The position numbers were made by a program, and so were the translations under genes. Of a stretch of DNA of 58,485 bases, positions 52,289 to 58,485 are shown piece after piece. Numbering within the stretch: position 1 is the stretch's first letter; every line of letters begins with the position of its first letter. Origin of the DNA: LMDS01 sp039930465 (GTDB lineage Bacteria; Pseudomonadota; Gammaproteobacteria; Burkholderiales; Burkholderiaceae_C); the NCBI GenBank assembly GCA_039930465.1, contig JBDTTU010000015.1:1-58485 (forward strand). The letters are read 5' to 3'. The notes beneath the pieces were generated by a model that made no database searches, had not been told where the DNA came from, and saw only the letters and a list, made by a program, of their open reading frames with translations.

Positions 52289-53284
52289 ATGCCCGACATG
52301 GAAGTGCTGATCCAACCGCTGCAGAAGGTCATCGACGTCGAGCCCGGCGCGAACCTGCTCGACGCACTGCGCAACGCGCAAGTGCCGATGTCATACAGCT
52401 GCATGGCCGGGCGTTGCGGCACCTGCCGGTGCCGGGTGCTCGCCGGTGACGTGCTCGACTCGGGCGGCACCCAGCAGAACCCGCTCGATGGCCGCGACAC
52501 CTACGTGCTCGCCTGCCAGACCTTCCTGACCGAGCCGTGCACGATCGAGATCCCGGAGCCCGACGAGATCGTCGTGCACCCGGCGCGCATCATCAAGGCC
52601 ACCGTTGTGGCGGTCGAGACCTTGACGCACGACATCAGGCGCGTCGTGTTGAAGCCGGCCAAGCCGCTCGAGTTCTCGCCGGGTCAGTACGCGCAACTTC
52701 AGTTCACACCCGAGCACGTTCGGCCTTATTCGATGGCGGGCCTGGCCCGTGATTCGACCCTGGAGTTCCATGTCCGCGTCGTGGCCGACGGCAGGGTCTC
52801 GGGCTACATCGCCAACGCGTTGAAGCCCGGTGATGCGGTCCGTGTCAGCGGCCCGCTGGGCAGTGCCGACCTGCGCACCGAGCACGAAGGCCCGGTGCTG
52901 TGCGTCGCCGGCGGCACCGGGCTCGCACCGATCCTGTCGATCCTGCGCGGCGCCATCGCGCAGGGCATGCCGAACCCCGTTCACCTCTACTTCGGCGTGC
53001 GCTCGAAGCGTGATGTCTACGGGCTCGACTGGCTGACGGCACTCGAGCGCGCACACCCGGCCCTCAAGCTGCACGTCGTCGTCACGTCCGGCGGCGATCC
53101 GCGCGAGCAGCGCTGCGGCCTCGTGACCGAGGCGATCGAGCACGACCTGGGCAGCCTCGAGGGATGGCGCGCCTACCTGTGCGGCTCGCCGCCGATGGTC
53201 GAAGCCGCCACGCTGCTCGCGCACCAGAAGGGCCTCGATCCGGCCCGCATCCATGCCGACGCGTTCTACACCCAAGCAACCTGA
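52289..53284 (+). CDS. nagAa: Salicylate 5-hydroxylase ferredoxin reductase component
   Basis: This electron-transfer reductase of 331 aa closely follows NagAa/NahAa. The N-terminal plant-type [2Fe-2S] domain has YSCMAGRCGTCRCRV and VLACQT for cluster ligands. An FAD domain (RPYSMAGLARDS) and an NAD domain (LCVAGGTGLAPILSILRG) follow, ending AYLCGSPPMVEAATLL. It passes electrons from NAD(P)H to the ferredoxin for the hydroxylase. The ATG at MPDMEVLIQ has AGGGCG upstream; MEVLIQP (52298) matches the family start too. It heads the nag operon. Confidence 0.93.
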   Translation: MPDMEVLIQPLQKVIDVEPGANLLDALRNAQVPMSYSCMAGRCGTCRCRVLAGDVLDSGGTQQNPLDGRDTYVLACQTFLTEPCTIEIPEPDEIVVHPARIIKATVVAVETLTHDIRRVVLKPAKPLEFSPGQYAQLQFTPEHVRPYSMAGLARDSTLEFHVRVVADGRVSGYIANALKPGDAVRVSGPLGSADLRTEHEGPVLCVAGGTGLAPILSILRGAIAQGMPNPVHLYFGVRSKRDVYGLDWLTALERAHPALKLHVVVTSGGDPREQRCGLVTEAIEHDLGSLEGWRAYLCGSPPMVEAATLLAHQKGLDPARIHADAFYTQAT

Positions 53285-53295
53285 CGGAGCGTTCA

Positions 53296-54342
53296 ATGCA
53301 CGCCGCCCAACCTTCCCCCGCCGCGCTGCGCGAGCGCGCCGCCTACTACGAGCGTATCGGCGCGAACCACATGACGCCGCTGTGGGAGGTGCTGCACGCG
53401 CTGGTGCCGACCCAGCCGCAGCCGCTCGCACAGGCCGCGATCTGGCGCTACGCCGAACTCCGTGAGCAGGTGCTCGAAGCCGGTCGACTGATCAGCGCGG
53501 AAGAGGCGGAGCGCCGCGTCCTGATCCTCGAGAACCCCGGCCTGCGCGGTCAGTCGTGCATCACGCAGTCGCTGTACGCCGGCCTGCAATTGATTCTTCC
53601 CGGCGAGGTGGCGCTCGCCCACCGCCACACCCAGTCGGCGCTGCGCCTGGTGCTGGACGGCGAGGGCGCGTTCACGGCAGTCGATGGCGAGCGCACGACG
53701 ATGCGCCGCGGCGACTTCATCATCACTCCCGCGTGGACTTGGCACGAGCACGGCAACCCCGGCAATCAGCCGGTCGTGTGGCTCGACGGGCTCGACATCC
53801 CGACCGTGCGCTTTTTCGACGCGGGCTTTGCCGAGAAGAGCGGGCAGTCGCCGCAGCCGGCGCTGCGACCCGAAGGCGACGCGCTCGCGCGCTACGGTGC
53901 GAACATGGTGCCGATCGACTACGCGCCGAAGCCGGCCGACCCGACACGGGTGTTCGTCTACCCGTTCGAGCGCACCCGGGCCTCGCTGCAGGCCATCGCC
54001 CACGGCACGCCGGACCCGCACCACGGCTTCAAGCTGCGCTACGTGAACCCGGCCACAGGCGCCTCGCCGATGCCGACGATCGGCGCGTTCGCGCAATGGC
54101 TGCCGGCCGGCTTCGAGACCCAGCCGCTGCGTTCGACCGATGGCACGGTGGTGGTGTGCCTCGAAGGCGGCGGCGACGTGAAGGTCGGCGACACGAGCTG
54201 GCGCATTCAGGAGAACGATGTCTTCGTCGTGCCTTCCTGGCAGGCCGTTCAACTGCGCGCTGACCGCGACACCGTGCTGTTCAGCTTCTCCGACCGGCCG
54301 GTGCAGCAAGCGCTCGGCCTGTGGCGCGAACAGCGCCTCTGA
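53296..54342 (+). CDS. nagI: Gentisate 1,2-dioxygenase
   Basis: This enzyme opens gentisate to maleylpyruvate. The 348-aa bicupin has the iron ligands in the first cupin: HRHTQSALRLVLDGEGAF (two His) and ITPAWTWHEHGNPG (third His). The family segment WLDGLDIPTVRFFDAGFAE also matches. The second cupin (VCLEGGGDVKVGDTSW) lacks a clear metal set, as is usual. The start is the ATG at MHAAQPSP, 12 bp after nagAa; the longer upstream frame is a shadow. Confidence 0.93.
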   Translation: MHAAQPSPAALRERAAYYERIGANHMTPLWEVLHALVPTQPQPLAQAAIWRYAELREQVLEAGRLISAEEAERRVLILENPGLRGQSCITQSLYAGLQLILPGEVALAHRHTQSALRLVLDGEGAFTAVDGERTTMRRGDFIITPAWTWHEHGNPGNQPVVWLDGLDIPTVRFFDAGFAEKSGQSPQPALRPEGDALARYGANMVPIDYAPKPADPTRVFVYPFERTRASLQAIAHGTPDPHHGFKLRYVNPATGASPMPTIGAFAQWLPAGFETQPLRSTDGTVVVCLEGGGDVKVGDTSWRIQENDVFVVPSWQAVQLRADRDTVLFSFSDRPVQQALGLWREQRL

Positions 54343-54366
54343 CCATTCTTTCCAGGAACCCTGCCC

Positions 54367-55062
54367 ATGAAACTCGCCATCGAAGCCCCGCGGTTGCACA
54401 CGCTCACCGTCGCAGGTCGCGACGAGCGGTTCCCGGTCAATCGCGTCTTCTGCGTCGGCCGCAACTACGCCGCCCACGCCCGCGAAATGGGCAAAGACCC
54501 CGACCGCGAGCCGCCGTTCTTCTTCATGAAGCCGGCCAACGCCGTTGTCGACGCCACCCGCCCGACAGGCGTGCCCTACCCGCCGAAGACGAAGAACTAC
54601 CACCACGAGATCGAACTCGTCGTCGCCATCCACGAGGGCGGGCGCGACATCACCATCGACGATGCGTTGAAGCACGTCTACGGCTACGCGGTCGGGCTCG
54701 ACATGACACGCCGCGACCTTCAACTCGAAGCGCGTGACAAGGGTCGGCCGTGGGAGTTCGGCAAGTCGTTCGCGAAGTCGGCACCGGTCGGCGTACTGCA
54801 CCGTGCCGAGGATGTCGGGCACATTGCGTCGGCGGCGATTACGCTGCAGGTGAACGATCAGCCGCGGCAATCGTCGGACGTTTCGAAACTGATCTGGTCG
54901 GTGGCCGAGTGCGTGGCCACACTCTCGGAGTACGAGACCCTGGAGCCGGGCGACCTCATCATGACCGGCACGCCGGAAGGTGTGAACGCCGTGGTCGCCG
55001 GCGACGTGATGCGCGGCGCGATCACGGGCCTCGGCCAGATCGAGGTTCGCGTCGAAGGTTGA
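54367..55062 (+). CDS. nagK: Fumarylpyruvate hydrolase (FAH family)
   Basis: This enzyme cleaves fumarylpyruvate (or possibly maleylpyruvate) to pyruvate and fumarate or maleate. The 231-aa FAH-fold protein has metal and substrate residues in VFCVGRNYAAHAREMGKD, YHHEIELVVAIHEGG (Glu pair), YAVGLDMTRRDLQLEARDK and LIMTGTPEGVNAVVAGD. It lies 24 bp after gentisate dioxygenase and 32 bp before nagG. No maleylpyruvate isomerase gene lies in this operon, so either it acts directly on maleylpyruvate or the isomerase is elsewhere. Confidence 0.9.
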   Translation: MKLAIEAPRLHTLTVAGRDERFPVNRVFCVGRNYAAHAREMGKDPDREPPFFFMKPANAVVDATRPTGVPYPPKTKNYHHEIELVVAIHEGGRDITIDDALKHVYGYAVGLDMTRRDLQLEARDKGRPWEFGKSFAKSAPVGVLHRAEDVGHIASAAITLQVNDQPRQSSDVSKLIWSVAECVATLSEYETLEPGDLIMTGTPEGVNAVVAGDVMRGAITGLGQIEVRVEG

Positions 55063-55094
55063 TACCGCCGTTCCAACAGACCGAGGAGACCCGC

Positions 55095-56360
55095 ATGAGC
55101 GACACGTCGACCGTGTTCCCGACCGAAGCGCACTGGGAGAGCGAAGGCACTTCGCGCATTCCGTTCCTGACCTACACCAGCGAGGCGCTGTACAAGCGCG
55201 AGCTCGAACGCTTCTTCTACGAGAAGCACTGGTGCTACGTCGGGCTCGAAGCGGAAGTACCGATGCCCGGTGACTTCAAGCGCACTGCCATAGGAGAGCG
55301 CTCGGTCATCATGACCCGCGACGCCGACGGCGGCATCAACGTCGTCGAGAACGTGTGCGCCCACCGCGGCATGCGTTTCTGCAGGGAACGGCACGGCAAC
55401 CGCAAGGAGTTCGTCTGCCCGTATCACCAGTGGAGCTACACGCTCAAGGGTGACCTGCAGGGCGTGCCGTTCCGGCGCGGCGTGAAGCAAGACGGCCAGG
55501 TGCACGGCGGCATGCCGGCCGACTTCAAGACCAGCGACCATGGTCTCACGAAGCTGAAAGTGGCCAGCCGCGGCGGCGTCGTGTTCGCGTCTTTCGACCA
55601 CGAGGTCGAGTCCTTTGAAGACTATCTGGGGCCGAGCATCCTCGGCTACTTCGACCGGCTCTTCAACGGCCGCAAGCTGAAGATCCTCGGCTACAACCGC
55701 CAGCGCATTCCGGGCAACTGGAAGCTGATGCAGGAGAACATCAAGGACCCGTATCACCCGGGGCTGCTGCACACCTGGTTCGTCACCTTCGGCCTCTGGC
55801 GCGCCGACAACAAGTCGCAGCTGCGCATGGACGAGAAGCACCGCCACGCGGCCATGATCTCGACGCGCGGCACGGCCGGCAAGTCGGATCAGGTGACGCA
55901 GGTGGCCAGCTTCAAGGAGAGCATGCAGCTCAATGACCCGAGCTTCCTCGACATCGTGCCCGAGCCCTGGTGGGGCGGGCCCACCGCGGTGATGACGACG
56001 ATCTTTCCGAGCGTCATCTTGCAGCAGCAGGTCAACAGCGTCTCGACACGCCACATCCAGCCCAACGGCCACGGCAGCTTCGATTTCGTCTGGACGCACT
56101 TCGGCTTCGACGACGACACCGATGAGATGACCCAGCGCCGTTTGCGTCAGGCCAACCTGTTCGGGCCGGCCGGCTTTGTCTCGGCCGACGACGGCGAGGT
56201 GATCGAGTTCTCGCAGCAGGCCTTCGAGTCCAAGCCCTTCCACCGCACGCTGGCCGAGCTCGGCGGGCGCGAGGTCGAAGACACCGAGCACATGGTCACC
56301 GAGACGCTGATCCGTGGCATGTACCGCTACTGGCGCGAAGTCATGGAGAGCGACCGATGA
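55095..56360 (+). CDS. nagG: Salicylate 5-hydroxylase, large oxygenase subunit
   Basis: This is the Rieske-type oxygenase alpha subunit, 421 aa, hydroxylating salicylate to gentisate. Rieske ligands are in CAHRGMRFC and CPYHQWSYTLKGDLQG. The mononuclear iron triad region is NIKDPYHPGLLHTWF (Asp, His, His). It fits NagG in length and style. The ATG after GAGGAGAC is the start; the upstream in-frame part overlaps nagK and is a shadow. The stop overlaps the ATG of nagH (ATGA), coupling the subunits. Confidence 0.94.
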   Translation: MSDTSTVFPTEAHWESEGTSRIPFLTYTSEALYKRELERFFYEKHWCYVGLEAEVPMPGDFKRTAIGERSVIMTRDADGGINVVENVCAHRGMRFCRERHGNRKEFVCPYHQWSYTLKGDLQGVPFRRGVKQDGQVHGGMPADFKTSDHGLTKLKVASRGGVVFASFDHEVESFEDYLGPSILGYFDRLFNGRKLKILGYNRQRIPGNWKLMQENIKDPYHPGLLHTWFVTFGLWRADNKSQLRMDEKHRHAAMISTRGTAGKSDQVTQVASFKESMQLNDPSFLDIVPEPWWGGPTAVMTTIFPSVILQQQVNSVSTRHIQPNGHGSFDFVWTHFGFDDDTDEMTQRRLRQANLFGPAGFVSADDGEVIEFSQQAFESKPFHRTLAELGGREVEDTEHMVTETLIRGMYRYWREVMESDR

Positions 56361-56839
56361 GCACGAACCTGAACTTCGAGGACTGGCTGTCGTTGACTCA
56401 GTTGTATGCCGACTACGCCAGCGCGGTCGACTCCGGCAACTGGGATCTCTGGCCCGAGTTCTTCACCGAGCAGTGCGTCTACCGGCTCCAGCCGCGTGAG
56501 AACTTTGAGCGCGGCTTCCCGCTGGCGACGTTGTCGTTCACGAGCAAGGGCATGCTGAAAGACCGCGTCTACGGCATCAAGGAGACGCTGTTCCACGACC
56601 CGTACTACCAGCGCCACATCGTCGGGTCGCCGGTCGTGCGCAGCACCGACGGGGGCAGCTTCCAATGCGAGGCGAACTACGCGGTGTTTCGCACCAAGCT
56701 GTCGGACGCGTCGACGGTCTTCAACGTCGGCCGCTATCTCGACACCGTCGTCAAGACGCCTGCGGGGCTCAAGTTCGCGTCGCGTGAATGCATCTACGAC
56801 AGCGAAATGATCCCCAACTCCATCATCTATCCGATCTGA
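56357..56839 (+). CDS. nagH: Salicylate 5-hydroxylase, small oxygenase subunit
   Basis: This beta subunit (160 aa, cone-shaped SnoaL-like fold) pairs with NagG. The conserved opening FEDWLSLTQLYADYASAVDSG, EFFTEQCVYRLQPRENFERG and FHDPYYQRHIVGSP match small subunits of ring hydroxylases. It is coupled to nagG by a 4-bp overlap and followed 8 bp later by the ferredoxin gene. Confidence 0.93.
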   Translation: MSTNLNFEDWLSLTQLYADYASAVDSGNWDLWPEFFTEQCVYRLQPRENFERGFPLATLSFTSKGMLKDRVYGIKETLFHDPYYQRHIVGSPVVRSTDGGSFQCEANYAVFRTKLSDASTVFNVGRYLDTVVKTPAGLKFASRECIYDSEMIPNSIIYPI

Positions 56840-56847
56840 GGCCACCG

Positions 56848-57198
56848 ATGAGCAATGCCCACTGGGTCGACGCACTGGCCGTCGACGATCTTCCGACCGA
56901 CGATGTCATCGGCGTCGTCGTGGCCGGCCGCGACATCGCGCTTTACACCGTCGGCGATGCGGTGTTCGCGACCGACAACACCTGCACGCACGGCCAGGCG
57001 CGCCTGTGCGACGGCTTCCTCGACGGCCACGAGATCGAGTGCCCGCTGCACCAGGGCAAGTTCGACGTGCGCGATGGTCGGCCGACGTGTGCGCCCGTCA
57101 CCGAAGCGCTGCGCAGCTACCCGGTGAAGGTCGACGGCCAGCGTGTGTACCTGCAGATCGGCGTTGCTGCCGGCATGGGTTGGCCGCAAGCGGACTGA
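56848..57198 (+). CDS. nagAb: Rieske-type ferredoxin of salicylate 5-hydroxylase
   Basis: This 116-aa Rieske ferredoxin carries electrons from the reductase to the oxygenase. Cluster ligands are in DNTCTHGQARLCDG (Cys, His) and IECPLHQGKFDVRDG (Cys, His). The end of the ORF (QIGVAAGMGWPQAD) is unremarkable. The start at MSNAHWVDA follows nagH by 8 bp. It completes the three-component enzyme NagAa-NagAb-NagGH. Confidence 0.94.
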   Translation: MSNAHWVDALAVDDLPTDDVIGVVVAGRDIALYTVGDAVFATDNTCTHGQARLCDGFLDGHEIECPLHQGKFDVRDGRPTCAPVTEALRSYPVKVDGQRVYLQIGVAAGMGWPQAD

Positions 57199-57222
57199 CA
57201 GCCGCACAAGCCGAGCCCGACC

Positions 57223-58485
57223 TCAGACCGCGCCGCGCCGCGCCCCCAGCGCCCCTGCGTGCGCCACCGTCAGCGCCGTCATGTTGACGACGCGCCGCAC
57301 CGTGGACGACGGCGTCAGGATGTGCGCCGGCGCTTTCACGCCGAGCAAGATCGGCCCGACCGTCACGCCTTGGCCGCCGGTCATCTTCAGCACGTTGAAG
57401 AGGATGTTTGCGGCGTCGAGATTGGGCAGGATCAGCACGTTTGCGCTGCCCGACAACACCGAGTCGGGCATCAGCGAGCTGCGCACGTCTTCACCGAGCG
57501 CGGCGTCGCCCTGCATCTCGCCGTCGGCAGGCACGTCGGGCATGCGTTTGACGAAGAGGTCGCGCGCGGCGCGCATCTTCAAGGCCGAAGCACGCTTGCT
57601 GCTGCCGTAGTTCGAGTGCGAGAGAAAGGCCACTTTCGGTGGCAGGCCGAAGCGGCGTACTTCTTCGACCGCCATCGCGGCGATGTCGGCCAACTGTTCG
57701 GCGCTCGGGTCTTCGTTGACGAAGGTGTCGGCGATGAAGAGGGTGTGCTTGTCGAGCATCAGCGCATTCATGGCCGCGAAGCCCTGTGCACTGGGGCGCA
57801 GGCCGATCACTTCGCGCACGTGGTCGAGGTGGTTGTCGAAGCGCCCGACCAGGCCACACAGCATGCCGTCGGCGTCGCCCAGGTGCACCATCAGCGCGGC
57901 GATGGTGGTGTTCGAGCGCCGCACCACGGCTTTCGCGGTTTCGGGCGTGACGCCATCGCGCGCGTTGAGGCGGTGGTAGGTTTCCCAGTACTGCCGGAAG
58001 CGTGCGTCGTCTTCGGGGTTGGTGACCTCGAAATCGCGGCCTACTTGCAAGCGCAGTCCGGCGCGTTCGATGCGCGCCGCGATCACCGCAGGGCGGCCGA
58101 TCAGGATCGGCCTCACCAGTTTTTCATCGAGCGCGATCTGCACTGCGCGCAGCACTCGCTCGTCTTCGCCCTCGGCATAGGCGACACGCTTCGGCTCGGC
58201 GCGCGCTGCCTCGAACACCGGCCGCATGAACATGCCGGTGTGCGTGACGAAGCGGGTCAGGCTCTGGCGGTAGGCTTCCATGTCGGCGATGGGCCGGGTC
58301 GCCACGCCCGAGGCCACTGCGGCTTTCGCCACGGCCGGCGCAATGCGCAGGATCAGGCGCGAATCGAACGGCGTGGGGATCAAGTAGTCGGGCCCGAACC
58401 GCAGTTCCTGGCCTGAATAGGCAGAAGCCACTTCGGCGCTGATCTCGGCCTTGGCCAGGTCGGCGATCTCGCGCACGCAGGCCAC
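57223..58485 (-). CDS. maeB: NADP-dependent malic enzyme MaeB, C-terminal part (5' end outside window)
   Basis: The frame is open to the window edge (420 codons seen). The first 70 residues (IADLAKAEISAEVASAYSGQ, then FGPDYLIPTPFDSRLI) are the end of the malic enzyme domain. The rest is the phosphotransacetylase-like domain (VAYAEGEDERVLRAVQIALDEKL, DADGMLCGL, FIADTFVNEDPSAEQLA, LSHSNYGSS). MaeB converts malate to pyruvate with NADPH; the transacetylase part is regulatory. Its stop is 25 bp from the nagAb stop on the other strand. The true start is beyond the window. Confidence 0.93.
   Translation of the reverse strand: MACVREIADLAKAEISAEVASAYSGQELRFGPDYLIPTPFDSRLILRIAPAVAKAAVASGVATRPIADMEAYRQSLTRFVTHTGMFMRPVFEAARAEPKRVAYAEGEDERVLRAVQIALDEKLVRPILIGRPAVIAARIERAGLRLQVGRDFEVTNPEDDARFRQYWETYHRLNARDGVTPETAKAVVRRSNTTIAALMVHLGDADGMLCGLVGRFDNHLDHVREVIGLRPSAQGFAAMNALMLDKHTLFIADTFVNEDPSAEQLADIAAMAVEEVRRFGLPPKVAFLSHSNYGSSKRASALKMRAARDLFVKRMPDVPADGEMQGDAALGEDVRSSLMPDSVLSGSANVLILPNLDAANILFNVLKMTGGQGVTVGPILLGVKAPAHILTPSSTVRRVVNMTALTVAHAGALGARRGAV

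Overview
The window is GC-rich chromosomal DNA from a motile betaproteobacterium of the Burkholderiales. Gene content points to the Leptothrix/Rubrivivax/Methylibium-like group: flgJKL order, TctC (Bug-type) binding proteins, a YXWGXW lipoprotein, pca and nag aromatic catabolism and MaeB. The genus call is inference from protein style; no 16S gene is present.

Layout. (1) 1-3.9 kb: end of a flagellar operon (flgJ partial, flgK, flgL). (2) 3.9-16.4 kb: a signalling block with an HDOD protein, a giant multi-PAS HWE/HisKA_2-type kinase, an ANTAR response regulator, a membrane histidine kinase, an Hpt protein, a REC-PAS-GGDEF-EAL protein and a GGDEF protein. (3) 16.9-24.0 kb: a TetR regulator, a TRAP transporter (dctQMP) and genes turning quinate/shikimate into protocatechuate: a shikimate/quinate dehydrogenase, a stand-alone HPPD-like VOC protein, a 3-dehydroshikimate dehydratase and a type II dehydroquinase. 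(4) 24.0-27.5 kb: an IclR regulator (PcaR-like), divergent from pcaI-pcaJ-pcaF across a near-perfect inverted pair of PcaR sites. (5) 27.6-29.4 kb: small genes and a membrane-anchored Mrr-like protein.

(6) 29.4-43.5 kb: a genomic island of about 14 kb that splits a tRNA-Ser(UGA) gene inside its anticodon. The 3' half is at 29392-29448 and the 5' half at 43457-43492, both on the minus strand; joined they give a 90-nt serine tRNA. An intact, different tRNA-Ser(UGA) sits 77 nt inside the right boundary. The island carries a tannase/feruloyl-esterase-type lipoprotein, LysR and AraC regulators, two orphan TctC binding proteins, a class A flavin monooxygenase, a ThDP enzyme, an exported alpha/beta hydrolase, an unusual hydrolase-membrane fusion, and remnants of tyrosine recombinases and an IS91-type transposase. 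I infer a pathway that releases an aromatic acid from an ester outside the cytoplasm, imports it, hydroxylates it and decarboxylates it or cleaves a C-C bond. The substrate is unknown.

(7) 43.5-48.6 kb: a TonB receptor with its NikR-type regulator, apaH and a CNNM/CBS transporter. (8) 48.6-51.2 kb: pcaB and a PcaC-PcaD fusion in the reverse of the usual PcaL order. (9) 51.3-57.2 kb: a compact salicylate-to-gentisate cluster (NagR/NahR-type LysR, nagAa, gentisate dioxygenase, fumarylpyruvate hydrolase, nagG, nagH, nagAb) without a maleylpyruvate isomerase. (10) 57.2 kb to the end: the phosphotransacetylase-like part of malic enzyme MaeB (partial).

Together the pca genes supply the beta-ketoadipate route to succinyl-CoA and acetyl-CoA, except protocatechuate 3,4-dioxygenase (pcaGH), which is not in this window. 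The nag cluster supplies a second, gentisate route to pyruvate and fumarate. No CRISPR array, rRNA or replication origin was seen.
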